Positions 12,040 to 25,639 are shown, numbered from the stretch's first letter. The stretch: DNA of 64,000 nt from Manis javanica (GCF_040802235.1 NC_133161.1:101821001-101885000), one strand, 5' to 3'. Notes: generated by a model from the letters alone, not told the origin. Translations and numbers: made by a program.

Positions 12040-12605
12040 GAAAGAAATCCCAGGGCAAAATTCCTCTAAAACTGAAATCAGTCAAAGGGAGAAATAAAGT
12101 CTAAAACCTGTTTATTGTTTACAAACTGTGGTCTGGGGTCGTTTCTCTTTCCTGCTCCAGCAGATGCGAACCAGCCCTCCCCCTAACCTCTTAGGTCCAG
12201 ATAAGCACTAGGTTGCCCAGGTAATTACCCACTGGTATGGAGATGAACTACTTTTATCCACCCCTGAGGAATGCCTGTTGATATGCATATGTACTAAAGC
12301 CAGGCAGATATTCTGGAAATATTACAATTTTACCCACAAGGGGGAAGGAGTTTTAGATTGGTTTATCTACTTGTTAACTCATTTATTTCTATCAATAACA
12401 GTATGCAACAGATTTCTTATTTGCTAAGTCTTTGTTCATATTCATGATTATTTGTTTAAGCTGAAAGCCTAGTAATGACTTGCTCTGACCATATGAAGCA
12501 GGGCTCAGCTGTTTGATATGTGTTGTCAATCATCCACTAGAATGGCCTGGGATATTAGCTTTCCCAGTAGCCACATGTGATGGCATGTTTCCCCACCTGT
12601 TGACA
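12040..12605 (-). mobile_element. Probable solo retroviral-type LTR
   Basis: On the minus strand the segment reads like an LTR. It starts near a TGTTGTCAACAGG (12605 downward), has a GGATAAAAG TATA-like box at about 12258-12266, a short leader, then ACAATAAAC with an AATAAA signal at about 12118-12112 and a U5-like tail to about 12040. No internal retroviral coding sequence or second LTR is visible on either side, so a solo LTR left by recombination is the likely state. The family is not assigned. The outer limits are approximate and the call rests on layout rather than a database match. Confidence 0.45.
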
Positions 12606-13020
12606 ACAGTATTAGCATTTTGTCAATGTAATAAGCAAATAATAGTTTATTACTTTTCAGATGATTTTTAATCACTAATATTGCCAAACATTTTAAACAT
12701 CTGTACTTGCTTTGTAATTCTATTTTTTACAATAAGGGCAATTTAATATGAAATATGATTTGATTTTTATACTTTTTGAGCCCCTAATCAACTAAATTAA
12801 GAAAATAAGACTGCTGCTGTAAGTACCCTGAAATTGAATTCATATTAATGTTGGCATTAGATGACTTGTCAAGTTCTAGGTATTTCTCCCATCTCTTAGC
12901 ATTTTTGTTTTGTGTAGAAAGCTTATCAGAATGTTAGGATCTACTAGCTAAAAAGAATCCCCTACTTTATACAATTTTGTCATATCATTTAGCTAATGTT
13001 GAAATAGTATATACTAAAAT
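12606..13020. other. AT-rich, no gene recognised
   Basis: AT-rich DNA without a recognisable repeat or coding pattern. Confidence 0.5.
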
Positions 13021-13135
13021 ATACAGAGAATGAGAAGGTGAAAGAGGCACAGAGAGACAGAGAGAAAGTAAAAAAGAGAGAGAGACACACACACACACAC
13101 ATAGAGACATAAGGACAGACAGACAGAGAGATCCT
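13021..13135. repeat. Purine-rich and (AC)n low-complexity tract
   Basis: AG-rich imperfect repeats with an embedded (AC)n run of about eight units at 13085-13101. Minus-strand reading gives a spurious Leu/Ser/Cys-rich frame. Confidence 0.9.
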
Positions 13136-14699
13136 GGGAAACAGCATTTCTTTAGACAGAAAATCAAATCAATGTTCTGGGCCATGTGACAGGTGGAGCT
13201 TGAAGAATTGTACCCTACGGCCTAAATTCCTGTTTCCATTTGCCACGATGAATATTCATCATCCCATAAATTCTATGCATTGACACTGGCTTTTAAAATA
13301 CCTCTAAGGGCCTGTAATGGCCCAGCTAGGAAAGTGAAAGTACAAGAGAGACAATTAAGCATAATTTACTTAAAGTGATTTTTTTCCCTCTAGAGATTTG
13401 GTTATGTAAATTCTAACTTCCAAAAAGAATATTCTGTCTGTTGATTTGAAGTTGCACACACAGAATATTGACACTGCAAACTGCAGAGAAGAATGAATAA
13501 AATTAAGGGAATCTGGGTGAATCTTTTGCCAAATCATAAAAATATTTGCATAAAATCATCCAATTTCAAAACTTTTTTCTAAAGAACTAATGGATTTAGT
13601 GTGTGATTTAGGCAAGAATAGGCTATGCACAGCCTTGAGAACCTCCTGCTTATATTCTGGGACACTGTGGGAAGAGCTTTATCATTTCAAAAGACAAAGG
13701 AGTATGTGCTTTATTTATTGAAATGAGACATTTTCCTAACTAGAAATGTCAAGTGTTTGTGTTGGTCTAGTAAGAACAGATTTATTAGTCCAAAGGTGGA
13801 ACTCCTGAAGTTGGTGGCTTTTACATAAAACACAGAGTGACAGGGATTGTACCCTGTGTCTTCCCATCTTTCTGAGGATGAAAAGACTCTCCAACAACAG
13901 AGGAGAAATAAAGGTAATGGCATAGTTCAGACAGCCTATAGGTCCCTGAAGATCTGGATTTATTCATTGCCTGGTCTGGAGATGAATAATCACTGCATTG
14001 GTGGTCTCAGAGAGTATGTCCTGGTGCCTCAGGAAACCACAGAAAGATGGGATTATTAGACTCTGTCTCTTATCTAGAACACTGAGGGTGAGGGATGCCT
14101 TCCACACTTATATCAACAAAACTAGGAAACAGAAAACACCACAACTTCATATTATGTAAGTATAAACATGAGCCCTAATTTCCAGTAGAGATATATTCTT
14201 GAGCTTGCATGCCAAGATTTTGCAGAGAACAAAGCAGGTCTCAAAGAGCTGCACAGAAAAGACATGAGGGAAGCCATGACTGAAATAAAGTGACCCCCAA
14301 AGAGTCAACTTTAAGTACAAAATTTAAAAAATACTCAAGACCTGAAGAAGAGCATTAGTGTTTAAAAGCACTGATCTCAGGGAAGGGACTAAGAGGGCAT
14401 GTAAAACCTATAGAGATAGTCTCACAAAGGCAACACCTCTAGTGATAAGAGAGTAAAAAGAAGGGAGAAACAACATTGGAAATAGTTTTGAAGAACAAAA
14501 CAAGAAATAGGCAGAAAGTTTTGATCCTACAAGACAAGGAAAAAAGGAAATTCAGTGACACATAGCCACTTCCACTATTGCTTCCTAAAAGTAGTCACCC
14601 AGAAAAGAAATCGTACCTCGACACACAGAAAAAAAAAGATGTCTTGAACTAGGAGTGTCCTAAACACTGCAAACCCCCAGCCCTTTCTGCTGAATGCAG
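13136..14699. other. No gene recognised
   Basis: AT-rich intergenic or intronic sequence. From about 14150 it becomes A-rich on the + strand, and may already belong to the old LINE that follows. Confidence 0.45.
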
Positions 14700-17125
14700 A
14701 GATGCAAGCAATCTTCATCTTGGCGATGTCACTCTAAGAAGAAAATGAAACAGCAGACTTAAATACTTAAGCTGATGAAAATAAACTCCTTCCTCAGCAA
14801 TTAACCCTGAAACAGAAGAAAGTGTATTTTAACACTCCAAAATGAATTAAATATCCCCTAAGAAGCATTTGAGGTATGGAAAAAAAATCCACCTTGAATC
14901 AGAAATTTGAAAACTAAAAACAAATGGACAGAAAATTGGAAAAAATAAAATGAGAGTTTCCAGAAAAGACTAGAAGGAAAAGATAAAATTGCATCAGCAA
15001 TGAAAACTTAATTAAAGCTTCCAAGGAAGAAGAGATACAAGTATAAACTGAATAAGGGCAGAAAGAAACAAAAATAATGAAAATGAGATAAAGAAAGTAG
15101 AAAAAAAGGGTCAAAAAGAAAGTCATTGAAATGGAAAACAGCAAAGAAGATGTAACTTATGTATAATTTGGATTCCTGAAGAGGAAAAATGAAACAATGG
15201 GAAATAATTAGTATTTAATACCGTAATACCATGAAACTTTCTAGAAATAAAAAAATACCTGAAACTATATACTGAAAAGACTCAAGAGGTACTTATGAAA
15301 ATTGATCCCAAACCATTCATTCTGAGATATATTCAAATGAAATTACTAAATTTAAAAAATGAAGAAGAAAGCCTGAGACCTCCAAAGCAAAAATGTCTAA
15401 TAACCCCAAGAACAATATGATTAGAGTGATATCGTGCTGCTCAAAATAACAACAGCAACAAAGCAAAGCAATAATGGAGCAACGATTTTAAGAAGTCAAG
15501 GAATGAAAATGCAAACCATGTATTTCAGGTTATTTCTCAAGTAACAAAACTGTCAAAAAAATTTTAGGCATGCATGAAGACTTGACCAGTCTCCTGGAAG
15601 GTAAGCTTCATTCAACCAAGATATAACCAAGAGAAACTTAGGCAAAATGTCAGGTGGTGAGCATTTCATACATTTTAACCCTATGGACACAAGCCTAAAG
15701 CTACAAAAGGAGAGGGAAAGAGGAAAGTATAATAAGCTCATTGATTGTAACATAGATGGGAGTCAATGAGATGATTAAAACCTGAATTAAACAGTTAATA
15801 AGAGTTTAAACAAAAACACAAACCTTCTCAAATAATAAAATCATTAAAAAATAAAAGTATAAGGAGAAAAATATCATGTAAAGAAACAGAAAATATAATA
15901 CACTGTGTAATAACAACAAAAATATGATGGAATTGTGGTCAAACATAATTCTCATAAAAATACAAGTGAATTGGCTTAATTGACTTATTAAAAATATTTT
16001 AAACTTGGCTCGTAAAACAAAATACAGCTCTGGTATACAAGAACCCCTCCATTATCACCAAAATAGTGAGTGACTCAGAAAGGCTAAAAATAAGGGAATA
16101 TTTCTACCAGGAAAATGGAAACAAGTGTGGAGAATGTAATCATGATATCCACAAAATGTAATTCAAGCCAAAAGGCATTAAACTTGACTAGGAGGGAATC
16201 TTGTCAAAGACCCTTGACTAAGAAGGACATGACTATTCATAAATAAGCCATAATAGTTATGAACATCTATGTGTCAAAATAGCACAGCAAATACTTTTAT
16301 ATAGCAGAAACAATTGGCAAACCAAGTAGCTAGAAACAGTCCAATAATGGGAAAATTCAATACCCATTCTTAATAAAAGGCAGACCAAGTGGACAAAACA
16401 TAAGTAAGGATATAGAAGATCTAAATAGCACAATAAATAAGGTGCATTTTATTTATATGCCACCATTTACATTCTTATAATAGAGAATAAGCCTTTTCTT
16501 AGACACACATGCAACATTGACCAAAAATGATCATATGTTGGGTTACAAAGAGAACATCATAAAGTTCTGTAAAGTAGAAATATTATAGCACTCTGATCAC
16601 AAGGTAATAACATTTGATCACAAATAACAAAATAAAGAGTCCCTTCCCCCATATACTTGGAAATTTAAAAAAAAAATCATATTAAAGAACTATTGAGTGA
16701 AAGAGGAAATGGAAACAGAAATTACCTAGTTTCTAAAAATTAATGATAAATGAAAACACTACATATGAGAATCTAGAAGATATCTAGAATTTAAGACATT
16801 TACCAAAGGACTGAGCACAAGAAATTGTAAGCAAAGATTGAACTTTAGGTGGGAAGCTTGATATGGCTTAGCAATTCTGGAAGTAGTTTTTGTATATTCT
16901 GGTATATTCTAATATTAAGTAATAAGTAGATATATAGCGGATGGTGGGAACTAGGTTTCTCACTTTGGAGAAGGCAACTGCAAAGTCAAATATAGGGAAA
17001 ATTGGAATGAGCTTCATGTTCCCGGAATGTAACTGGGTGTTGGCATGGAATTGGAGGTATCAGTAAGAACTCATGATATATATTGCCTATCTATCTTCAT
17101 TAACATATATCCATATCTATCTATT

Positions 17126-17189
<64 letters not shown>

Positions 17190-18540
17190 ATCATCTATCT
17201 ATATCATCTATCATCTATTTTTCCTAGCTCTGCCCACTAAGAACCAAAGGCAGTGACACTCCAGCAGCAATGAGCACACCTAGTATCAAGATTTTGATTT
17301 CTAAATATATTTTCCATTAAAAAGAAAGAAGTCTTGGATAAATAAGTAAATTCCAGACTTGGGACTGGGAAAATATAAGGCAAATCAAGAGCATCTTTTT
17401 ATTCAAGAAAGTAAAGAACAGCTCAAAGAATGTTGGAGACATTTCAAAAGGACACACAGCCAACTTTAAGAGAATTCACTGGAAAGGTCGGGAAAAATTT
17501 GAGACTCAAAGGCAAAGTTAGTAATGGATTATAATCTACTGAAAAATTAAAATTCGTAAGCTCACACCAAGAGAAATGAATGAATGGATGGGAGAATGGA
17601 AAATATTTATTTCATTTGAATATACTGGTAAATCAATAAAAGTAAAAGGAATGATGGAATTAAAAAACCACCAGTTGGCAACAATTGTACTAATGATTGA
17701 TTTAGGCAAGAATCATCAGTGGCTGAAACTAATAGGAAAAAGTTTTTTTGAGAAACAAGATATTTACACAGTCTCAAAGTATCTCCCCACAGAACAATTA
17801 TCAATTACAATAGGAAAAAAAATGCAACTTTACAGTGGAGAAAATAGTCAGTATTCCTTAATCACCAGTACTGGGACAACTTGTTATCATGTCCTCCTGA
17901 TATGATACAATGAAAAGGATATATCACTTCTGTGTATTACTGTCCAAAATGGACAATTTGGGTGAAATTATATGGAAACATCTGATAAATCCACTCAAGG
18001 GATATTCTATCAACTAAGTTTTAATTTCTTTAAAAATGTTTGTCGTGAAATATAAAACATGAAAAATTAAGAAATAGTAAAGAGACCTAGTAACTAGATA
18101 TAAGGCATAACGATCTTGGATTGGAACCAGGATCAAAAACATTTTCTTCTTTTTCAATAAGGAACATTATTACAACAACTGGTGGAACTTGAATGAGATA
18201 TGTAAATAATAGTTCAGAATCCATGTAAATTTCCTTATATTTATAATTGAACTGTAGTTACATAAAAGAATGTCTTTGTTTTTTAGGGAATGCACATTTT
18301 TAGGGGCAAATACATAGTATTTACATACAGGGTAAATACACAGTATTTAGGGGTAAACTAAATGCTTATTTAAGTGAATGATTTGAGAATGGTTAGAAAA
18401 GAGAAAATGATAGGAAAACATGATAAAATATCAACACTTCTGGCATCCAGGGAAAGGGTACATGGAAATCCTTTGTTCTATGGCACTTTCCTGTAAATCT
18501 GAAATTATCTAGAATTCAAAAGTATGGAAAAATGACCAAA
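14700..18540 (+). mobile_element. Old L1 or HAL1-like LINE, highly decayed
   Basis: The strand is strongly A-rich, as is typical of LINE sense strands. The stretch 15110-15430 resembles ORF1-type coding sequence that has lost its frame. The stretch 16440-16660 matches the end of the L1 endonuclease region (a run resembling ...FTKxDHMLGYK..., then a SDH-like part, then a poly-A-rich ...TACTTGGAAATT block). The stretch 18110-18530 resembles the terminal 3' block of old L1/HAL1 elements, ending in TCTGAAATTATCTAGAATTC. No open frame of useful length remains. A TCTA microsatellite interrupts it at 17112-17218. Whether it is one element or several overlapping fragments is unclear. Confidence 0.6.
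17112..17218. repeat. (TCTA)n microsatellite
   Basis: About fifteen uninterrupted TCTA units (17131-17189) are flanked by imperfect units. Such an array is likely to vary in length between individuals. The Tyr/Leu/Ser/Ile-repeat frame through it is not a gene. Confidence 0.95.
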
Positions 18541-18559
18541 AATGATTGAATGATATCAT

Positions 18560-19395
18560 TAAAACAACACAGTGGAGAAGATATTTACAATGCGTTTAAG
18601 TGACAAAAGGGCTTGAACTGAATAAGAAAAAAACAACAACATAATAGAAAAGTGGCAAGAAGCTTTAAGAAGCATCAGAGTGGGTACTCAAATGATCAAT
18701 AAATATAGAAAATGAACTCAATCTTATTAGTAATGAGAGAAATGCAAATTAAAACCACCATGAGAGGCCACTACACACCCACCAAAATGGTTCTGCTTGA
18801 AAATCCTGGCACAATCAAACTTGGTGAGATTGTAGAGCAACTGGAATTCTTGGCCATTGTGGATTGGTGCAAATACTGGCAAAGCCACTTTTGGAAAACT
18901 ACTGAGGGTGATCATATGTGTATCTGATGACCAAGAAATTCTATTTCCAGTTATATGCCCTATAGAAACACATTCCTATATTCACCAAAAATGTGTACAA
19001 TTCGCCAATGGAAGACTGGATGTTTTATGGGATATTCATTTAACAGACTACTATACAGCAATAAAAATAAACAGTGCACAGCAATATGATAATCTCACAA
19101 CCACATTGTTAAGTGGAAGAAAGTCAGACATAGGAGTACACAGAGTATAGGACTGCATATATGTAAAAGTACAAAAACTGGCAAAATTAAACTACAGTGA
19201 TAGATGTTTCTAATACTTTGGGAGGAAGGAGGCATCCCTCTGTGGTTTCCTGGGTGTGGATGTTCTATTTCCAGAACGGGGAGGTGGCTACATGATGATG
19301 CTCAGTACCTGGTAATTAGTTGAGCTGAAATTTTTATGTCCTGCCCCCTTTTCTATATGTGTGTTATTCAGTAAAAAAATATCAAGAACCAGGAA
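18560..19395 (+). mobile_element. Old L1 3' part (ORF2 C-terminus and 3' UTR)
   Basis: The stretch 18725-19110 matches the usual L1 ORF2 end on the + strand. It has GAGAAATGCAAATTAAAACC, then a degenerate ACTGG...GGATTG block, and the ...CAGCAATAAAAATAAACAG... block near 19058-19076. The 3' UTR runs on to an A-rich end near 19395. Frames are interrupted. Confidence 0.7.
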
Positions 19396-20099
19396 AACTA
19401 ATGAGACACAACAAGAACCACAAAAAGAGCAGAAGTAATTTTTGAAAAGTGATTCTGTCACAGGGGCAAAAGTATAGATTATGTAGGTAAAAGGCCATCA
19501 CACTCACTTTTCTAATATAGCATAAAGACCTGCATTAAAACTGCAGATATGTTAAACATAATTCCACCACCCGGTTGTGTATCTAATGTCCAGTCTTCAG
19601 TGAGTTCAGGGGACAGTTTATGAATCAAAGGAAAATATCACATTAATAATAACATTTTCCCAGAGTGGGTGGAGTTAGGCTGATGTCAGGAACCCCTCAC
19701 CAAGATGGAGGTAAGCCAGGGAACCACCAAAATTCCATACCATTCATATGGCTTGGCCATATTTGATTTTTCACATCATGAATCTTTTGTGTCTGTGTGG
19801 TTCCCCTTGCAAGTTGGCGACATGTAACAGTATATATTTTTTCAGAATCAAACATTACTCTGTATGGTGGTGGTATTCTCCTCCAGAACAGAAGAGCTCC
19901 TACCCACATTTGTTATGGGAACTTTGATTTTAAAACATAGAGCAATCATTTTCCCCAGCCAATTGCTAACTAAGTCAAACGACCTGTTCTGTGGTCACCA
20001 ATGCACGAGTCTCTGTCTTTCCTCTGGCTTGCCAGCTAAAGACAATGTTCTTAATTTGTTCTTTTGTGACCTGTAGGGGGTTGATTTTTTCTGTCTTTG
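19396..20099. other. No gene recognised
   Basis: Unique-looking sequence. Overlapping open frames of about 70 codons on both strands at 19697-20076 show no family resemblance. Confidence 0.45.
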
Positions 20100-20739
20100 A
20101 AAATCAGAAAACATCTTGATTTTGCACTCTCATTTGAAGAATGACTATATTCAAAGTTTGAAGTTGATAATGATTTTTCCTTGGCCTTTGAAGATAATTC
20201 TCCATTATTGCTGATCGGAAGTCTGCTGGAAGGGTATTACTTTGTGGCGATCTTTTCTCTCTGTTAGCTTGAAGATGTCCTCTTTATTCTTGGTGTTCTG
20301 CCATTTCACAGCCATGTGTGTGGGTAAGCTTTTATTTATTTTTTGCCCCGGTTAGAATTCAGAGTGAACTGTCTGAAAGATCACATCTTTCTACAAATCT
20401 AGAAATTTTGCAGTGACCAACTTGTGAAATATTTATCTCCTATTTTCCCTTTGCTGCTTTTTTCATGGAATTCCTAAAACATATATCATAGCCTCCAACT
20501 CTATCCTCTATGTCTCTTAACTGTTCTTTTATTTTAAAAAAAATGTTTCTTTAACAACATTTTGAGTTCTGGGTGTATTCTTTCTTATTATCTTTCAGTT
20601 CACCAATTCTCTTTGGGCACTCATTTTAAAATTTATTCACTCTTCTATTTCATAAATTTTTATTTTAGTGGCTATATTCTTCATTTCTAACAATTTTAGC
20701 TTTTTTATATGCACTGTTATATTTTTTCACCCTTTCTGT
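20100..20739 (-). mobile_element. Old L1/HAL1 5'-half fragment
   Basis: T-rich antisense sequence with the texture of L1 ORF1 in reverse: CTCTATGTCTCTTAACTGTTC, TCTTATTATCTTTCAGTTCA and runs of TTCTT. It is heavily diverged and its limits are approximate. Confidence 0.45.
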
Positions 20740-20740
20740 T

Positions 20741-21551
20741 CCCAGTTTACGGAGGTATAATTTACACTATTCATTTTAAGTTTACAGTTTAATCGTAGAC
20801 TTGTAACCACCACCACAGGCAAGATCTCAAGCATTTATAACGTGCCCCCAAATCTCCGCACGGGTCTTTCCAGGCAAAACCATCTCCAGACTCAGCCTAG
20901 GCAACGACTATTCTGCTCTCTGTTACTGAGGTTTCATATTTCCTAGTACTTCAGAGAGAAAGAATCACACCTCTGTGGTCTTCTGCTTTTAACTTCCTTC
21001 ACTTAGCAAGTTTTTCTGATCATCCAAGCTGTTGCATGTATCAATGGTTTGCTCCTTTCTAATGCCGAGTACTGTTCTATAGTATGGATGTAATGTGCTT
21101 ATTCATTGTTTCCTTGATGAACTCTTGGGAGGCTCACAATTTTTGGCTATTATACATACTGTTATCTTTGTGTGAGCATGTTTTAATTTCTCTTGGGCAG
21201 ATACCTAGGAGTAGAATTGTTGGATCATGTAGTAAGTGTATGTCTAGCTTTACAAAACACTGCTAAGATGTTTTCCCAAGTTGCTGCATCATTTTACATT
21301 CTAACAGGATGCATGAGATTTCCATCTGCTCTGCATCCTTGTCAAAATTTGATCATCTCAGTCTTTCACATTTTAGCCACTTTAGTGCATGTATATCTCA
21401 TTGCAATTTTAATTTACATACTTCTTGATCACTAGTGATGTTTTCATGTCTTAATGTATCTATTAGTCATACGTATTCTGCATATAAATCCTTTGGCAGA
21501 TGTGTGCTTTTCAAATGTTTTCACCCAGTCTGTAGTTTATCTTTTCATTTG
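20741..21551 (-). mobile_element. Old L1 3' end, split by copy C
   Basis: Antisense 3' UTR and ORF2 C-terminus of an old L1 (GGAGGTATAATTTACAC near 20752, AGTACTGTTCTATAGTATGG near 21068, GGAGTAGAATTGTTGGATC near 21208). It stops exactly where copy C begins, and the same element resumes at 24413. The TSD half at 21552-21561 belongs to this target. Confidence 0.75.
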
Positions 21552-21561
21552 CTTAACTCTT

Positions 21562-24402
21562 TTTTTATTGAAGCATTAATTATATACAATCTTACACTGG
21601 TTTCAAATATACAACACAGTGGTTCAACAGTTACCCAATCCTCACCCCTGCTACTGCAGTCACTGTCTGCTAACATAGGAAGACAGTACAGAATCATTGG
21701 GTATACTCTTCAGGCTGTACTACCATCCCTGTGACCAACTTATATTATGATTGAGAATTTTTGTGCCCCTTTATCCTCCTCACTCTCCCCACCTTCCCAC
21801 CACCTTCCTCTCCCCCATGGTAACCCCTGGTCACTTCTCAGTGTCTATGAGTTTACTGTTATTTTACTCATTCTGTTTTGTTTTTATATTCCACAAATAA
21901 GTGAAATCATATGGTATTTATCTTTCTCCACCTGGCTTATTTCACTCAGCATTATACCCTCTAGGTCCATCTGCTGTTGCAAATGGCAGGATTTCTTTTT
22001 TTTTTAATGGCTGAATAACATTCCATTGTGTATATGTACCACATTTTCTTTATCCATTCATGTATTGATGGACACTTTGGTTGTTTCCATATCTTGGCTA
22101 TTATAAATAATGCAGTGATAAACATAGGGGCATGTATCTTTTTGAATCAGGGATTTTATTTTCTTCAGGTAAATTCCTAGAAGTGGAAATACTGGGTCGA
22201 ATGGTATTTCCATTTTTAGTCTTTTGAGGAACCTCTATATTGCTTTCCACAGTGGCTACACCAATTTACATTGGTGGGTTGTAGGCGGACTCCTTTTCTC
22301 CACATCCTCACCAACACCAATTATTCCTTGTCTTTTGGACTGTGGCCATTCTAACTGGTGTAAGGTGATATCTCATTGTGGTTTTGTTTTGCCTTTTCTT
22401 GATGATTAGCAATGAGGAGCATCTTTTCTTGTGCCTGTTGGCCATCTGTATTTATTTGGGAAAATGTTCGTTCAGGACCTCCACCCATTTTTTAATTGGT
22501 TATTTGCTTCTTTGGTGTTGAGGTGTATGAGCTCTTTATATATTTTGGATATTAACACTAAAAGGATAAATCATTTACAAATACATTCTTCCAAACTGTA
22601 CATTGCCTTTTTGTTTTTCTGATGATGTCCTTTGCTGTACAGAAAAAAGTTTTTTAGTTTGATGTAAAAGCTATTTATTAATTTTTTATTTTGTTTCTTT
22701 GCCCAAGGAGATTTGTCCAGGAAAAAAAAATTGCTCACGCTTATGTTCAAGAGATTTTTGCCTATATTTTCCTCTAAGTTTTATGGTTTCATGTCTTACA
22801 TTCAGGGCTTTGATCCATTTCAAGTTCACTTTTGTGTATGGAATTAGATAGTAATCCAATTTCATTCTCTTGCATGTATCTGTCCAGTTTTCCCAACACT
22901 AGTTATTGAAGAGGATGTTTTTTCTCCATTGTGTATTCAGAGCTTCTTTATTGTATATTAATTGACCATATATGTGTGGGTTTATATCTGGGCTCTCTGT
23001 TCTGTTCCATTGATTTATGGGTCTGTTCTTGTGCCAGTATCAAACTATTTTGGTTACTAGAGCTTTGGAGTAGAGCTTGAAGTCAGGGAGTGTAATACTC
23101 CCAGCTTTATTCTTCTTTCTCAGAATTGCTTTGGCTATTTGGGGTCTTTGGGGGTTCCATATGAATTTTAGGATTATTTGCTCTAGTTATTGAAGAATGC
23201 AGTTGGTATTTTGATAGGGATTGCATTGAATTTGTACATTGCTTTAGGCAGGATGGTCATCTTGACAATATGAGTTCTTCTGTCCATGAGCATGGGATAG
23301 ATTTCCACTTTTTTGTGTCTTCTTTAATTTCTCTCAAGAGTGTCTAATAGTTTTCAGAATATAGGTATTTCACCTCCTTGGTTAGGTTTTTTCCTAGGTA
23401 TTTTATTCTTTTTGATGCAATTATACATGGAGCTGTTTTCTTGATTTCTCTTTCTGCTAGTTCACTGTTACTCTATAGGAATGTAACAGATTTCAGTGTA
23501 TTAATTTTGTATCCTGAAAGTTTGCTAAATCCAGTTATTAGTTCTGATAGTTTTTTGGTGGAATTTTTAGGGTTTTATATATATAGTATTATGTCATCTG
23601 CAAATAGGAACAATTTAACTTCTTCCTTACCAATTTGGATGCCTTTTATCTCTGTATCTAGTCTGATTGCCAATTGTGAAAGTGGACATCTTTGTCTTGT
23701 TCCTGATCTTAGAGGAACAGCTTTCTGCTTTTCACCATTAAGTCTGATGTTAGCTGTGGGTTTGTCATATATGGCCTCTATTATGTTGAGGTACTTGCCC
23801 TCTACACCCATTTGTTGAGAGTTTTTATCATGAATGAATGTTGAATTTTATCAAATGCTTTTTCAGCAAATTTTGAGCTGATCAGGTGATTTTTATCCTT
23901 CTTTTCGTCAATGTGGTGTATCACATTGATTGATTTATGAATACTGTACCATCCTTCCATCCCTGGATTAAATCCCAGGTACTCATGATGGATGATCACT
24001 TTGATGTATTTTTTAATTCAGCTTGATAATATTTTGTTGAGGATTTTTGCATCTATGTTCACCAGGGATATGTTTATAAGTTTCTATTTTTTTGTAGTGT
24101 CTATTTCTGGTTTTGGTGTTAGAGTGATGCTGGCCTCATAGAATGAGTTTGAAAGTATTCCCTCTTCTACTTTTTGGAATACTTTAAAAAGGGTGGTATT
24201 AGCTCTTCTTTAAATGTTTGGTAGAATATAGCTGTGAAGCCATTTGGTATTGGACTTTCGTTTGTTGGGAGTTTTTTGATTACCAATTCAATTTCATTGC
24301 TAGTAATTGGTCTGTTCAGATTTTCTGTTTCTTCCTGGATTAGTCTCGGAAGGTTGTATTTTCCTGGACTTTGTCCATTTCTTCTAGGTTGTCTAATTTG
24401 TT
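21562..24402 (-). mobile_element. L1 LINE copy C, 5'-truncated
   Basis: The 2.8 kb 3' half of an L1 on the minus strand. It has a T-run (poly-A tail) at 21560-21567, a 3' UTR with the polypurine tract on its sense strand (21778-21822), and the ORF2 C-terminus and reverse transcriptase region. LFADD is encoded at 23607-23593. The 5' end is truncated within ORF2. The flanks share CTTAACTCTT at 21552-21561 and 24403-24412, the expected target-site duplication. ORF2 is broken by many stops; the longest intact pieces are about 80 codons. Confidence 0.93.
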
Positions 24403-24412
24403 CTTAACTCTT

Positions 24413-24848
24413 AAAGAGCAAATTAGGTAATTTTGATGAAGTTTATTTTATTAATATTTGTAAATATTGACTTTTTGTGTTCTGTTTAAATCATCTAATA
24501 CAAAGTCACAGTGATTTTTTTCCTATATATTGTTCTGCAAGTTTCATAATTTAGCTGTCACATTTAGGTCTATGATAAATATTAAGTTTATTTTTAATGT
24601 AGCATGAAGTAAACATCAAGGGTCATTTATTTTCATACAAATGTCCAGTTGGGCCAGCACCATATAGGGCAAAGTTTATACTTTTTTGAGCAAAGTCATT
24701 TGGCCATGGAAGTGGAGCTCTATTTCAAGACACTCTGTTTTGTCCTACTGGTTTTGTTGTATGTCAATACTTTAGTTCACATTGTGTTGAATTCTGCAGT
24801 TAAGTCTTGAAATTGGGCAGTACAAGTCCTTCACATTTTTCTTTTTAA
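24413..24848 (-). mobile_element. Old L1, continuation after copy C
   Basis: This resumes the L1 target of copy C. It is antisense ORF2 with recognisable CAAATGTCCAGTTGGGCCAGCACCAT-type sequence around 24640-24665, the usual stretch of L1 ORF2 in reverse. Confidence 0.6.
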
Positions 24849-24849
24849 A

Positions 24850-25635
24850 AATTAGTAAGGATTTGACAAGATGCCCCATATCGTATGTCATTTAGGGAAT
24901 TGCAAATTAAAACAACAAGATACCACTACACATCTATTAGAACAGCCAAAATCTGGATCATTGACACCATCAAATGCTCGTGAGGATGTGGAATGCTCAT
25001 TCACTGCTAGTGGGAATGCAAAATGGTCCAGTCAATTTGGCAAAAAGCTTGGAAGTTTCTTACAAAGCTAAACACATTCATACAATATGATAGAGCAATT
25101 ATGGGCCTTGGTATTTATCCAAAGAGTTGAAAACATATAGATACACAGAAATCTGCACATGAATGTTTATAACAGCTTCATTTATAATTGCCCAAACTTG
25201 GAACCAACGAAGATGTCCTTTCGTAGGTGAATGAATAATTGAACTGTGGTACATCCAGACAATAGATGGGTACTAAATGGAATATTATTCAGTGCTAAAA
25301 AGAAATGAGCTATCAATCCATGAAAACACAAGTAGGAATCTTAAATGCATGTTATTAAGTGAAAGAAGTCATCAGAATAGGCTGCATACTGTGATTCTAA
25401 CTATATAACATTCTGGAAAAGGGAAAACTATAAAGAAAGTAAAAGAATCAGGAGTTGTCAGGGGTTGGGAGGGGGTGAATAGGCAAATCACAGAATAGCT
25501 TTGCCTCAAAAAGCACTTCCTTAAAAATGCAGTGAGACTATTCTGTATGATACTTAATGATGACATAGATTTATCCAAACTTAAATGGTACACAACACCA
25601 AGAGTGAACTGTCACATAAACTATGAACTCCATTT
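24850..25635 (+). mobile_element. Old L1 3' end in opposite orientation
   Basis: Sense-strand L1 ORF2 end and 3' UTR: GGGAATTGCAAATTAAAAC at 24896-24914, a degenerate GAGGATGTGGAATGCTC, ATTGAACTGTGGTACATCCA near 25237, and GGAATATTATTCAGTGC near 25279, then 3' UTR with GGGGTTGGGAGGGGGTG at 25459-25476. It sits within an antisense L1, so this is a nested insertion. No tail or TSD is clear. Confidence 0.8.
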
Positions 25636-25639
25636 ATTT

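Noticed and set aside
17045-17227. Open frame rich in Ile, Tyr, Leu and Ser repeats
   Set aside because: Produced by the TCTA microsatellite.
18300-18355. Short local repeat of a TACATAGTATTTA/TACACAGTATTTA unit
   Set aside because: Only two imperfect copies, too little for a repeat array or any CRISPR-like structure.
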